NCBI RefSeq assembly: GCF_027595985.1
Contig: NC_073303.1
Location: 378,130,034-378,194,033, forward strand
From: Sorex araneus
Taxonomy: Eukaryota; Chordata; Mammalia; Eulipotyphla; Soricidae
Direction: 5' to 3'
Length of the DNA stretch: 64,000 nt
The number at the start of each line of letters is the position of its first letter. Within the stretch, counting starts at the first letter, position 1. Below, one piece after another: positions 1 to 11,577 of this stretch. The notes beneath the pieces were generated by a model. That model worked only from the letters and a program-made list of their open reading frames with translations, searched no databases and was not told the DNA's origin. The translations under genes were made by a program, and so were the position numbers.

Positions 1-568
1 CAATAACTTGGAATGTTAGGTTGGTCTACAGACTGTAAATCCTTTCACAATTTTGTCTGGGATAAATTACAGCCGATAGTCAAATTTCAAAGATTAGAAA
101 ATGATTTATGAAGAACATGCATTCAGATGTTTTCATCACTCTATACAATTTTATAGTCAATCAAGTACAGGCTGTGAACTTTTATTTCTGCTTCAAAAAT
201 ATTATTACCTCTCAGCACTTAAGGAAAGCAGAGTTTTATCCCAAGCATGCCATGGTATGCCTTCTGCAGCTCACTCATTCTTGTTTCTTATAAAACCTTG
301 AAATGCTGTTTTATATATCTCAGACAAATAATTCAGAAAGAATTTTAAAAGGATGGAAGGAAGATGGAAAGATAGTTCTTTTGGAAGAATTTTCATCTAG
401 GTTATCTTACCATGGGAAAAACGCATTGAATAGATAATATCCCACTTGAAATTGTGCTTCAACATAATCTATGATAAAATGGTTTAATATCCGTAATCAT
501 GAGACAAGATTTTTTTCTAAACCTCTAACTCCTAGTCACAATTTTGTCTAAGGAAAATATTTGCACGA
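1..568. other. AT-rich single-copy sequence, nothing recognised
   Basis: No repeat family, splice-bounded frame or RNA gene is visible. The short open frames here lack any recognisable protein character. Confidence 0.5.
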
Positions 569-744
569 GGGGTTGAGAGAGATACTACAGCAGGTAAGGC
601 ACTTTCCTTGCATGTGGCTCACCTGGAGTTGATTCCCCCACACTCCGTGTGTCCCCCAAACTTCTCCAGGAGTGATCCCTGAGCACAGAACTAGGAGTAA
701 GTCCTGGCAACCATAAGATAGAGACCACAAACCAAAACAACAAC
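569..744 (+). mobile_element. Old A-tailed tRNA-derived SINE
   Basis: Degenerate copy of the shrew-type SINE. It keeps the ACAGCAGGTAAGGCA A-box segment, CTTGCATGTGGCTCACC, the body phrase CCAGGAGTGATCCCTGAGC and GAGTAAG, then an AC/A-rich tail. AAAATATTT at 554-562 recurs at 745-753 and may be the target-site duplication. It is diverged, so probably an old insertion. Confidence 0.75.
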
Positions 745-753
745 AAAATATTT

Positions 754-1947
754 TTATGATGGTCTGATTGGCTGGTATGATACTCAAAGTATTTCTAGAA
801 CTAGACCTGGAACATGTAAGCTGTGGCAAAGGCACTGTGTGACCAAGAAACAAGAGCACAAGTCCACAGAGAGAAAATAACAGTGCCGACTTATGTAAAC
901 TGAAGGGGACATCCTGGGGATGGTGAACCTCATTCACTGCACACTCTCAAGCTTCCAAATTTAGTAAGTACCTTAGGTGAAACAGCTCTGTTTGCTCATA
1001 ATGATAGTGGAAAACAATATTTATTTTCTTATTACTTTCACTTAATTTGTTTATTTTTATAAAAATTTATTTTCAGTAAAACTCCTGATTAATTCATGAC
1101 AATAATGTCTTTTCTCATTTCCTCCGGCAAATAAAATCCTTAGTACCATCCATTAGTTTCCTGATCCCATTTTCAGCACGAGGCACATTAGTAGTTGGGC
1201 CTCGTTAATACCTTATTTCTCTGAACACCATCACTTACTGGCTTCATTACTAATTTTGACCTTGAATTGTACTTGCATTAAATTCTAAATTCTCCAACAG
1301 GCAAATTCTTGGTGTCTAATTGGACTGTAAAATCTTGAAGGTGTGTGTATTCACACATTCCTATGAAACATAATACGTTTTAGATAGATATAAATGACAT
1401 TGTACTATTGGTTGATTATTTGAAATTTAACTGTGGCTATTATATAACTATTTTTTCTGGTACTTTCACCAATCGTAGGAGCAATTACTAGAAAATTTTG
1501 AAATTCCTCTGCTCCTAAGTATCTCATGCTTAAAGAAGAACTGTACTAATCCTCCACTCCTGCAACTCTGGAGAGTTTTTCTTAAGGAAAACCTGTTCTT
1601 CCTTTCTGTGTTCATTTCTTATTGGTTCTCCTGGGAGTAACACTGGTATGCAAATAAAAATGAATTTTATCTTCCCCTTGCTGCTTACACTCCTCCAGAG
1701 CAAGCTGCATCTTCCCAGTTCTGAGAGTCACATGACACAATGAGCATCCCACACGTGGCTCCCTGCTCTGGGTCTACCAAATAAATGTTTCTTCTCAAAA
1801 ATAATGCATGGAACTTTGAAATTGTAGCGCTCTCTGAATCTTATTGTCACAGTACTGATTCATTTACAATATCGTAGGATAACATTAGGTTTGTCCTTTC
1901 AGCCTTGCCAAAGGGAACTTAGTTTACCTTAAAGCAAATGGCCTTTC
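754..1947. other. Single-copy AT-rich stretch, nothing recognised
   Basis: About 1.2 kb without recognisable repeats or coding frames. An AATAAATG at about 1779-1786 resembles a polyadenylation signal, but no upstream gene is apparent. Confidence 0.45.
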
Positions 1948-2585
1948 TGTATGGTCACAGACAGACAGTTAATATTATGCTTTGTAATTTGGGAGCTGAT
2001 TGACTCCAATAATATTTACTCCTGGGCATCTGCTTTCTTGACTCAGTGGCCCTTAGTTCCTAGCACCCCAAAAAGCAGGGTCTCGATGAGGAATGGACCC
2101 AGGGCAAGCTATGAGCTACCCTGGCATCGAAATGGGCCAGGCCAAAGTGCTACGATACTCAACTATAAGTTGAGAGCATGGTCATAGACAAATGCTGTCA
2201 TGATCCAAGAGTAACGACGAGACTAGGACCCTGCTGGGATGAGGAAGACTAAGCTAACCTGAGGACTGTGGTCTGGAATATATAGTGAATGTCCTCAGGA
2301 AGAACCAAACTTTAAGTTTGATACATCTCTTACTGTGCTCATACAGGATGACATTGCGAGAAATATTAGAAGTAAATTTACTATAAGTATTTAAGTGGAT
2401 TACAAGCTGAGGAAGAAAGAAAGAGACACACCCTTGTTTGGATCCCACCCATGAGCGGATCTCCTAGTAATCTGGAGAAATCTCCTTAGATGAGATTTTG
2501 TTACTCTCTTGGAGAAATGGCCTTACCCCTCTTTTTTGATTTGTTAATGTTCAACCACCTTTGTGTCACCACCCTATGTAATTGC

Positions 2586-2593
2586 TATATAAA
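2586..2593 (+). promoter_or_regulatory. TATA box of LTR copy 1
   Basis: TATATAAA lies between the U3-like part and the purine-rich block. Position and orientation fit an LTR core promoter. The equivalent place in copy 2 (GATTTAACTAG) is not a canonical TATA. Confidence 0.5.
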
Positions 2594-2604
2594 CTAAGAC
2601 TGTA

Positions 2605-2905
2605 AGGGGAGAGAAGAGAGAGGCAAGACATAAGCAGCAGAGAAGACACAGAGGTGAGAAGACTCAGAAGTGGAAGTGAAGTAGGGGAGGTAAGACAGAA
2701 GCAAGGAGAAGAGACAGAAGTGGAGAAAAGAAATGGAGGCAACACAGAAGACGCAGGAGAAGACACAGAAGCAAGAGGGAAGACACAGAAGCAGAGAGAA
2801 GACACAGAAGCAGAGACAGAGAGAGAGGTCGGAAGAGACCAGAGGAGAGACTACAGAGATAGAGAGACAGACGGAAGAGGGCACAGCGGCACACACAGAA
2901 GCAGA
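2605..2905 (+). repeat. Imperfect purine minisatellite inside LTR copy 1
   Basis: Tandem, drifting units of the type AGAAGACACAGAAGCAG fill this interval. They keep frames open on both strands (Arg/Glu-rich on plus, Ser/Leu-rich on minus), so those frames are compositional. Copy 2 of the LTR lacks the block. Confidence 0.75.
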
Positions 2906-3023
2906 GCACAAAGAGGAGCCATCCTGATCCGGTCCATTCACAGCAGCTAGAGAGCACCAAACGTGAGCAGCAAGAGAGAGAGAGAGCCGCCCTGAGAGCC
3001 CAAGAACAACACAACACGCACCA

Positions 3024-3230
3024 TATCACACCCTCCCACGTGCGTGTCTTTGTAATTTTTTATACAATATGATTTTTTAAAAAAGATTGAGACAACATCT
3101 AGGTAGGTAGTTGAAGTCTCCAGAATTTGAATACCTCCATACAGTCTCCAAAAAAAAAAAAAAAAGAGAACAAGAAGACTGAAAACAAGTCCCAGGTCTA
3201 AAGAGTGATAAGGGCACAGAAAAACTGTAA

Positions 3231-3261
<31 letters not shown>

Positions 3262-3549
3262 TGAATGAGGCCAAAGTGATAGGGGATAGTACTTGTTAGT
3301 TGACATTAACATTCATACTTAAGGAGTTTCCTTTGCATGTGGGGGCCCCAGGTACAGCTCATAGTCTCTGAACTGGGTTTATTTCCAGCCCTATTCTACA
3401 TCAAAAATTAAAAAATAATAAAGAAAAGATGTACAAATATTTTTTAATTTAATGTCTTTTTTAAAATCTTCCACTATGCAAAAATTCGAAATTGTTTGAG
3501 ACTTTGAAAAAATGAGAGGAGGATTTATGCATGGGGGAAGGAGTATTTG
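3024..3549. other. Spacer with A16 run and a possible SINE scrap
   Basis: An A run at 3150-3165 and a CAT array are present. TTTGCATGTGGGGGCCCCAGG near 3330 may be a degraded SINE left arm. No gene is seen. Confidence 0.4.
3231..3261 (+). repeat. (CAT)10 microsatellite
   Basis: Ten uninterrupted CAT units. Read on minus they give a run of Asp codons in a spurious frame. Confidence 0.97.
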
Positions 3550-3727
3550 GGCTGGAGAGAGAGTAGAGCAAGCAAAGCTCTTGCCTTGCGTGCAGCCAGC
3601 TCAGGTTCAATCACCAGCATCATGTATGATCCAGGAGCACCACCAGGGATGATCCCTGACAGCAGAGCCAGGAGTAAGCCCTGAGCACTGTTTGCTGTGA
3701 CCCAACACCAAAAAATAAAACAAGAAA
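3550..3727 (+). mobile_element. Old A-tailed SINE
   Basis: Runs from GGCTGGAGAGAGAGTAGAGC through CTTGCCTTGCGTGCAGCC, GGTTCAATCACC (degenerate B box), GAGCCAGGAGTAAGCCCTGAGC and TGACCCAAC into an A-rich tail. Roughly full length (~175 bp) but diverged. Confidence 0.85.
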
Positions 3728-3950
3728 GTAGTGAGTCTCAGCCTGAGTTCAAATGACCCACCAGAAAAAATTTTAATAAAAGAAATAATTTTAAAATTAT
3801 AGTTAATTATGTTGAAATGGGTGATGCAATAGAGAAACAGCAAAGTTTAAAGACAAATTACAGATGGGAGAAAATATTTACATGAAATGTACATGTAATA
3901 TGTTCATCCCATCATGCAAAAAAAGACTTTTAGAAATGGAAAGGACAGGA

Positions 3951-3953
3951 GAC

Positions 3954-4008
<55 letters not shown>
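3951..4008 (+). repeat. (GACA)n/(GA)n microsatellite
   Basis: Alternating GACA and GAGA tetramers, directly fused to a SINE body. The array probably grew within or next to the SINE A-box region. Confidence 0.95.
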
Positions 4009-4009
<1 letters not shown>

Positions 4010-4010
4010 T

Positions 4011-4150
4011 CCAGTTGCACTTGCCTTGCACACAGATGAAACTGAATAGATCCAGACACTGCATAGGCTCCCCTGAGCACTGTCAAGAGGAGTATCTGAG
4101 CACTGAGCCATGAGTAAGCCCTGAACACTGCTCAAACAAAAAACCAAGAC
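4011..4150 (+). mobile_element. SINE remnant, 5' part replaced by GACA array
   Basis: CACTTGCCTTGCACACAG, CCCCTGAGCACTGTCAAGAG and GAGTAAGCCCTGAACACTGC followed by an A/C-rich tail match the right two thirds of the A-tailed SINE. Confidence 0.7.
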
Positions 4151-6260
4151 AAAATAGAACATGAGAGAGAAGGAAATAAAAAACAAACAAAAACGTGAAA
4201 TTTATAAAAATGATGTTGAACTCCAACAATGATATGAAAAGTGCCAGTGAAATTAGGATTTTTTTTTTCACTAACAAATCAACATAAATGTGGGAATTCT
4301 CCCATACCTATGCATCGTGTGAATGTAGTGTGTGAAAACAGCTCTTTCCATCCTATACTGCTGACAGGAATGAAAATTGGTGTCACCCTTAAGAAGGACA
4401 ATTTGATTATCCTTAAGAACTGATATCTAAGTGTTTCCTTGATCCAACAATGTCACTTGGAGGTATTTACACTATTGATACTATTGATACCTGTACTCTG
4501 CACCTGAACAACAAACAGAAACAATTGTCTATATTTAGATGTTCTGGTTGAGTAATTCCTAAAATAGCTTGGTAGTAAAAAATAAAATAAAAAATAGAAT
4601 ACAAATTTTGTTACCTTACATGAAATGTAAGAATAGGAAGTGATAAAATACAAATGTGTTTTCAAAGTGATACAATGCAAATGATCCAAAAATTAATGGT
4701 ATTGTTTACCTGGAAAGAAGGATTTTAAGTTGCAAGGAAAGGTAACAGGTTGACAGTTCCCCAAAATTACATTTTCAACAGATTTGGAATATTGATAATT
4801 TTCACAAAAAAAAATATAATTTAAGAGTCTCAATTAAGGAAGGTGGAGATAATCCTAAATTAAATTTCAAGCAAAATGAAGTCAGATAAATTGATTTTCA
4901 GATGAATAGCTGAACTAAATGTACAAGGAAATAAAGCATTCAATGAAACAAAAAGAAAAAAGAGGACTCATGTTTAAATGCAGCATATTGACTATATAAC
5001 CTCAAAGCAAATACAAAAAAGAATTTAAGAATATTAAAACATTATTTTTCCACAGTAGTTTGAAGAAAAAAATAAATATGCTCCTTTCAATGGCATAGGA
5101 CTAAGCAAAGGAGAATGTGTATGAAAGATATATTATTAATCAGATTTTTGTGGAGTGACAAAATGGAAAGGGGGAAGACTAGGAGGATCCCTGCGGATTG
5201 AACTAGACTTGACCGCGTTTGTACAAGTTCTTTTTCCTGCAGTCATTATTTAGTAGGACCCTATTAAAGAATTTTTCAAACTTTTCCATGTATAGCATTC
5301 TTACCCAAAATATAAACTTTGATTACTGTTTTGGTTCTTACTGGAATAGTTCAACCCTTTTCAACTGCCAACACAAAATAATTTTGCTAGTTTTTATTGC
5401 TAAGAAATCAAGAACTAAAATTAAAATGTATACCTACCCCCTTGGGGAATAATTGAAATGTCTAAACTTATCTCTTTTATACACATATAATTGAAATATA
5501 CCCTTGTACAATTTATAGAGCAAAAAGTTTTCTCAGCTACAGGTCTCCATTTAAAGCAATTATCATATTTTTCACATTCATTCCCATAATTTTCCCTCTA
5601 CTCCTCTGAGATCTTAGCTGATATCCAGGAGCAAAAGAAATTAACAAGAAAAAAAACTAACCAACTTTTATTAACGTACATGAACGATGCCTTAGAAAGC
5701 ATGAAGAACTCTACGGGATGAGTTACACTAGAGACACAGCGATGGCTTGTTAGGAGAGGAGTGATCTGTAGAAAAGAACAAAGGTCCATGCAAGGACAGA
5801 GAGAGTGAGCTTGTCCGGGGGAGGTTGACTTCCTGTTATCCTTTCTGTGTTAAAGTCGGTCTTCCCGGTGGGTCAATGTGAGCATGAGATATCTTTTGGA
5901 GGGTCAGCCTGGAAGCAGAGATGTTTTTTACTTTTACAGTCGCTTTTACAACTTTTCCAGTATCCACATATCAAAAGGCTCAACATGCCATACTGTGACT
6001 TAGGGGTGGCCTGTCCTGAACATTGAGGCAACATTTGGGGGTGGTTGGTACTTCGACCCTTCCAACCAAGTATCCTTAGGGCACCACACGTGTAAAGCAC
6101 CAGCGTCGATGGAGACAGAGATGGATGCATGTGCCATTGGAGGTGCCATCTGCCTCAGAGATGAGGGATTTTGAGGAGCTGATTTCTTCTGGGTTGCACT
6201 GTGTTTAAGACACAAGTTTTAAAGAGAGATCAGTGTTTTCTAAACTCTTTATTTGGATTT
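4151..6260. other. Single-copy AT-rich stretch, ~2.1 kb
   Basis: No recognised repeat, RNA or coding exon. The 5.8-6.2 kb part is less AT-rich but has no frame resembling a known protein. Confidence 0.45.
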
Positions 6261-6271
6261 AAAATAATTCC

Positions 6272-6397
6272 TCAGAGCGTGGCAAGCTACCCGTGGCATA
6301 TTCGATATGCCAAAAACAATAACAACAAGTCTCACAATGGAGACGTTAACTGGTGCCTGCTCAAGCAAATCGATGAGCAACCAGGTGACAGTGACAG
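6272..6397 (+). mobile_element. 5'-truncated RTE-tailed element
   Basis: Contains only the right part of the RTE-tailed SINE: GCAAGCTACCCGTGGCATA, TTCGATATGCCAAAAACA, TCTCACAATGGAGACG, then the RTE-like end with AGCAAATCGATGAGCAACC and GTGACAGTGACAG. It is flanked by an exact 11-bp direct repeat, AAAATAATTCC, at 6261-6271 and 6398-6408. This shows an independent, 5'-truncated insertion by target-primed reverse transcription. Confidence 0.9.
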
Positions 6398-6540
6398 AAA
6401 ATAATTCCACTGGTGAGATGTGTGTTTGGTGTTGGGATTTGCTGTTACCAGTGTTCAGGATCCTCATCTCTAACCAACCAGGGAAAGGGCACATTAACAA
6501 TTTTGCTTCATTTATTAATCATGCATATAATATTCTAGCA

Positions 6541-6794
6541 GGCTGGAGCAATATCACAGCGGGTAGGGCGTTTGCCTTGCACGTGGCCGACCCAGGTTCG
6601 ATTCCTCTGGCCCTCTCAGAGAGCCCAGCAAGCTACCAAGAGTATCTCGCCCACACGGCAGAGCCTGGCAAGCTACCCGTGGCATATTCGATATGCCAAA
6701 AATACTAACAACAAGTCTCACAATGGAGACATTACTGGTGCCCACTCAAGCAAAATCAATGAGCAACGGGATGACAGTGATAGTGACAGTGATG
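6541..6794 (+). mobile_element. Full-length RTE-tailed SINE
   Basis: The tRNA-like head has TATCACAGCGGGTAGG (A box) and GGTTCGATTCC (B box). It is followed by CTCTCAGAGAGCCCAGCAAGC, GAGCCTGGCAAGCTACCCG, TTCGATATGCCAAAAA and the RTE-related end CATTACTGGTGCCCACTC to GATGACAGTGATAGTGACAG. The 11-bp TSD ATATTCTAGCA is exact at 6530-6540 and 6795-6805, so the boundaries are precise (254 bp). Pol III promoter boxes are well kept. Confidence 0.95.
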
Positions 6795-6805
6795 ATATTC
6801 TAGCA

Positions 6806-8489
6806 CCTCAATGATAATTACTGGAAAACAACTTAACAACCTAACTTAGAAGAAAACTATCAGTGCTAATGATTGTCTTAAATGCTTTATCACATTGACA
6901 GTGGTCTACAAGGCTATGCATGTTTACAGAGTGACTGCACACCTCTTCGAAGCTGAGATCCACACCGTACACATCACCAGAGTACAAGAAACCACCCACC
7001 CTGCCCTTAGCATTTACAGAATGTGCTTAGATAAATGGTTTATGGATGTTAACTCTCGGTAAGGATGGAAAAAAGAATAAGTACTTTATTGACTAATCTT
7101 TATCTATTTTTATACATAGCAAGACCTAGAAGAGTTACAGAAATAGAACATGGCAGGCATGCAGTGTGAGAAAGTACCTCATTTGGGAGGATCAAAGGAG
7201 ATTTCACGGAGAATGTGCGATTTGTCTGGACCGTGATGGACGTATGAAACTTCACGCGTCACAGCGGCGATGAACATTCAGGCAGGGGGAAAGACACACA
7301 GAACTAGCACGAGGCGGTGACACCGAGTCCTCGAGTTTACTGGGAAGTGGGGCTGGGAGAGAGGAGGGTGGCTCACGTCAGGAAGTTTGAACCCAGGTGG
7401 AAGGACTGGCTGCCTTCCTCCAGCACTCCAATTTAGTCCATAAAAAAAAGACAAAATCTGCACCTAATTGGAAACTTGTACAAGGAAATGATCACATAAT
7501 GCTTCGAAAAAATTCACATTAAAAAACAAAACTAAGTTACTGAGAGATCGGCATAAAAAAGACAAATGACCTGTAAAATCACTGAACTGATAAAACCAAG
7601 AAATGATGGAGTGCGGAGCGCAGCAAGCCGGCTTTCCGAGTGGGAGGGGACAGAGAAACCCAGAGACAGGAGCCAGCAGCCGCCTAGAGGAGGAGGTGAC
7701 AGTCACAACAGCTTCAGCTACATCATGGATGCTTTAAATCTGGAGCCCAGGGATGACCCTTGTACCCTCCAGGACCAACCGCAAGGCACCAAGCAAGTCT
7801 GAGGAGCCCCAAACAGGTGTGGCCCCCAAAGGAAAAACAAAACAACTGCATGTAGCAGTTCCTGAATAAAGCAATGCTGTTCCAGCCCTGGGGAGTCCGG
7901 GACTAATCAAGGCCCCAGATGGTGCTCAGATGTGCCCAGGACAAACGGGTCATTCTCCGGGACCATAAGTGCCAGGATTAAACACAGCCTGGGTGCCGCT
8001 AAACTGCGATGACTCGGCTCGGCCCCTAACCAGTAACATAACATAAACATCCCCAGCGCTTCTACTTCCTTACAGAATTCATCCCGATTATCTGTGCAGT
8101 TCCTGGACAGACTGTGGAAAGACCCCCCCTCCCCACACACACACACACGCAAGGCTATTTTGATCACCTCTTCACTCTGACTAGAACATCAAAGGAAGTG
8201 AACTGAGACTCACTTCCTCTGGGACCTCGGAAAAAGCAAATGTGATGTTGTCTGTGGCTCAGGGGACCTTGTGATTTGTGAGAAAGTCTTCTAACTATCA
8301 CTCTCAGGATGTCCCTGCTCCATTTAACGCAGGGCAGGCCTCAGGTCCCTGGGGAGTTCCTGGAGATTAACAGTCCAGCTTCCTAAAAATACCTTCTTGT
8401 CAACCTTTCCATTTTCTGTGTTTCAGTTTTGCTTATATTTAGAAAAAATATCTCTGAAGTTCTTCCTGATATGAATTTATGTTGACTGA
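6806..8489. other. Single-copy stretch with minor SINE-like scrap
   Basis: About 1.7 kb without a recognisable gene. GGTGTGGCCCCCAAAGG near 7817 followed by A/C-rich sequence may be the end of an ancient SINE. A short (CA)n lies at 8134-8148. Confidence 0.4.
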
Positions 8490-8812
8490 GTTTGAGAGGG
8501 AGGAAGGAAAGAAGAAAGAGGAGAGGGAAAGGAGAAGATGGAGAGAGGGAAGGAAGGAAGGAAGGAAGGAAGGAAGGAAGGAAGGAAGGAAGGAAGGAAG
8601 GAAGGAAGGAAGGAAGGAAGGAAGGAAGGAAGGAAGGAAGGAAGGAAGGAAGGAAGGGAGGAAGGGAGGGAGGGAGGAAGGGAGGGAGGGATGGAGGGAG
8701 GGAGGGAGGGAGGGAGAGAGGGATGGAGGGAGGGAGGGAGGGAGGGAGAGAGGGAGGAGGGAGGGATGGAGGGAGGGAGGGAGGGAGGGAGGGAGGGAGG
8801 GAGGGAGATGGC
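8490..8812 (+). repeat. GGAA/GGGA microsatellite array
   Basis: Starts as irregular AGGGAAAGGAG, becomes about 30 uninterrupted GGAA units, then GGGA units with GATG and GAGA interruptions. It is homopurine on plus. The GGGA tracts satisfy a G3-N1 G-quadruplex pattern. All frames stay open because no stop codon occurs in the tetramer, giving false proteins. Confidence 0.98.
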
Positions 8813-9012
8813 AGACTTTGCTGAACTAATTTTCTGAACATATTAAAGAACTGATAGCTCAGGAATATAGTATAAAGAAAAATGAATCTGTTCATGTCCT
8901 GATGAGTAGTTTGAATTTAGCTCAGCTCAGTATTAACTTTAAGTATGAAATATGTGTTGTTTTGGATGGCTCAAGAATAAAAATAGAAAGGCTGCCCTCT
9001 TCAAAGCTGAAA

Positions 9013-9481
9013 GCCATCCATTTTCTCCCGTTAGAGGCAAGCTCTTCATGGAAAGTGAAGCTGTGGTAGTAACAGGGAGGGGACCGAATGGAACAATATG
9101 GAAATACTACTAAATCTTTCAGGACCATTTTTATTCAAATAGGAACTACACTGGCTTCATTCTGGCCATATATTCATAGATAAACAAATCTGTGCTATCC
9201 TAAGATTATAAAATTTTGGGACAGCATTTGTTGAGATTATTAAACTTGTGTGAGCTAAGAAATGCCATCCATTTTCTCCCGTTAGAGGCAAGCTCTTCAT
9301 GGAAAGTGAAGCTGTGGTAGTAACAGGGAGGGGACCGAATGGAACAATATGGAAATACTACTAAATCTTTCAGGACCATTTTTATTCAAATAGGAACTAC
9401 ACTGGCTTCATTCTGGCCATATATTCATAGATAAACAAATCTGTGCTATCCTAAGATTATAAAATTTTGGGACAGCATTTG
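9013..9481 (+). repeat. Identical 218-bp direct duplication, period 251 bp
   Basis: 9013-9230 is repeated at 9264-9481 with no difference that I can see over 218 bp. A 33-bp spacer (9231-9263) separates the copies. The unit matches no repeat family I recognise. It is either a very recent local duplication or an assembly or haplotype artefact. Confidence 0.95.
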
Positions 9482-9507
9482 GGAAATGGAGAACATTGCC
9501 AAAAACC

Positions 9508-9509
<2 letters not shown>

Positions 9510-9550
<41 letters not shown>
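9510..9550 (+). repeat. (GT)n microsatellite
   Basis: About 20 GT units, ending in a CpG-bearing GCGCGAACGCGTG segment. It lies 29 bp past the second copy of the 218-bp duplication. Confidence 0.97.
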
Positions 9551-9552
<2 letters not shown>

Positions 9553-10172
9553 AACGCGTGCATGAAGTTTACTTGCCTATGTTTGAATTTTCCTGTGGCA
9601 TAATGACCTGCCTCAATATGAATCTATTCCTTAGTGTTCAGTAATGGGTGGATGGACACTCTATGAGTTAGAAGTGGAAATACAACCCACAGTGTATCCA
9701 GTAGCTTTGTAAGTGGGAAAATGTATCAATAAAGGCTCAGTCAAAAATGATGGTGTCATCTTGGACACAAGCGGAGGAAGGTGGCCTCATCCGTTCACCT
9801 GTTTTCTCTGGAAAGCCACATTCTAGTTCCATTTCTGCAGTAGGACTGGAGTGATATGTTCGTAAATTCCATTTCAGCATCTCTTTCTTTTTGCTTCATC
9901 ATATCTATTCCCTTTATTAAGTTGGCTGTCTCTGGCCAGAAAGCACCATGTTACATTTTCAGATGCAGGAAATCAGTGGATTTTTTGATTGATGCTTTTT
10001 GAACAAGATTGAATGATTAGCACTAGTTTCCATCCATTCATTCAGATACACTTGAGACTTTAGGGTATGCTAAACTCTATTTCCAGTGATACAGGTACAG
10101 AATGAAGCAAAATTGACAAAAACTCTTCCCAGAGCAGGAAAGTAGATAATAAATCCTATCAATAAGCCAATC
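9551..10172. other. Single-copy stretch, nothing recognised
   Basis: No repeat, RNA or exon could be identified. Confidence 0.4.
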
Positions 10173-10352
10173 TTGGGTGCCATAGCAATAGTACAGAGGT
10201 TAAGGTGCTTCTCCCACACGTGCCAATCTCTGAAACTTCATATGTGTCCCCAAGCATTGCCAAGAGTGATTACTGAGACCAGAACCAGAAACACACCCTG
10301 AATACTGCTGGGTGTGGCCCCCTAGTTCCATAAAGTTAGGAATAAACAAATA
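10173..10352 (+). mobile_element. Old A-tailed SINE
   Basis: GCCATAGCAATAGTACAGAGG (A-box side), CCAAGAGTGATTACTGAG and CTGCTGGGTGTGGCCCCCTAG followed by A-rich sequence mark a diverged full-length copy. Confidence 0.7.
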
Positions 10353-10518
10353 AATTAGTTGATATCGAACAGAGCTAGAGGAGATTGAGTTGGGTGACAG
10401 TTTTAGAGAAAAAGGTCAGGAAGGAAGGACCTCACTGTGTATTTAACATTTGAATCAAGGCAGAAAGAGGTGTGGAAATATAGCATTAACATATCCAGAT
10501 AAAAATTCTAAGCAGAGG

Positions 10519-10725
10519 GGGCTGGAGCGATAGCACAGCAGGTAGGGCATTTGCCTTGTATGTGGCCGACCCAGGTTCAATTCCCAGCATCCCATATGGT
10601 CCCTCGAGCACCTCCAGGAGTGATTCCTGAGTGCAGAGCCAGGAGTAAACTCTGAGCATTGCCAGGTGCGACCCAAAAACTAAAAAAGGGAAAAAAAGGT
10701 AAAAAAAAAAAGGAAAGAAAAGAAA
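10519..10725 (+). mobile_element. A-tailed SINE
   Basis: Well preserved: GCTGGAGCGATAGCACAGC, AGGTAGGGCATTTGCCTTG, GGTTCAATTCCCAGCATCCC, CCAGGAGTGATTCCTGAGTG, CCAGGTGCGACCCAAAAAC and a long A/G-rich tail. The flanks AATTCTAAGCAG (left) and AATTCCAGGCAG (right) look like a mutated TSD. Confidence 0.93.
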
Positions 10726-10740
10726 AAATTCCAGGCAGGG

Positions 10741-11577
10741 ATTAAAGCTAGTCTATCAAGCTGAGTTGGGAATATACCAGTATATAGAACAAACAAAGAA
10801 AATGAATGAGACTAAGACATGTGCTATGAAAATAACATGAACTGGATAATAAGGCCTTGGAAGTCAGGAAAACTGCCTTGAGCATGACGAAGCTGAAGGG
10901 AAGACGCTTTGGGAAAACACAAAGGCACTGAACTGAGTAACCCCGGGATCTGATGTACATGTGATTTTCAAGGTATGTTGTTTGTTCAGCAGAGACATGG
11001 AGGCAATTGAGGGGGCAGGAAGCAATGAAGAGCCCCCCACAACAGACCAGAGGAGACCTGTCAAAATTGCCTGTCTCAGAGAGGGAAAAAGGCATCCTGG
11101 AAGGACATAATGGAAACTTATCAGAATCCAAAAGTATTTGAAAAGATCCTCAGAAATCATTGTCTGAATGCATGTACTCCACCAGCTATTTCAATGAAAA
11201 TAGGATTTGATAAGAGATTAGTATCTACAAAATTATTTGAGAATCTAGAAGTTTCTTGCAACTGGATTTGAGCCTAAGTAAGTGAGTGTTAGAAAGATAG
11301 AGTCAAGAACAGCCAGTGTCCTGCAGAGCTCTGAATGTCCAGGAATTATTATGAAAAAGAAAGCTTGTAACTACAAGCATTTTATTCTTGGGTCAAGTGA
11401 CTAAAAATGGTCAAAATCCTGAACACTGATGATTATAAGATGGAGGTGACTGGTGTTTTTGAGAAGAGAGGTCACAATAAAACAGTGGAAGCAAAATTTA
11501 GATAGGAGAGAAATTGAATAAATCACCTAACTAGGGGGCAGAGAAATCAGAGAAAGAGAACCTATTGTAGATTTTAT
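10741..11577. other. Single-copy stretch, nothing recognised
   Basis: No known repeat or coding exon. The open minus frames here show no family signature. Confidence 0.4.

Larger units (their letters stand above)
1948..3023 (+). mobile_element. Solo LTR of an endogenous retrovirus-like element, copy 1
   Basis: This stretch is homologous over most of its length to 28469-29331. Shared landmarks in the same order are TGTAT near the left end, TAATATTATG, TCCTGGGCATCTGCTTTC, TTCCTAGCACCCCAAA, GACAAATGCTGTCATGATCC, ACCCTGC.GGGAT, CATCTCTTA.TGTG and GAGAGCCC near the right end. A TATA box and TG..CA-like ends favour an LTR. No gag/pol/env frames flank it, so it is solo. The two copies differ by many substitutions and by a purine-rich expansion in this copy. 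Retroviral class was not determined, and no clean TSD was found. Confidence 0.65.

Noticed and set aside
2566-3029. Several overlapping frames, Ser/Leu- or Arg/Glu-rich
   Set aside because: They follow the purine minisatellite within an LTR.
2947-3312. Frame with an Asp run
   Set aside because: The Asp run is the complement of (CAT)10 and the rest lacks homology.
8383-8895. 170-codon minus frame and plus frames at 8.5 kb
   Set aside because: Same cause: GGAA/GGGA array.
9013-9481. CRISPR-like or LTR-pair reading of the direct repeats
   Set aside because: Only two long identical units with a single 33-bp spacer in mammalian DNA; no LTR-like ends or coding interior.
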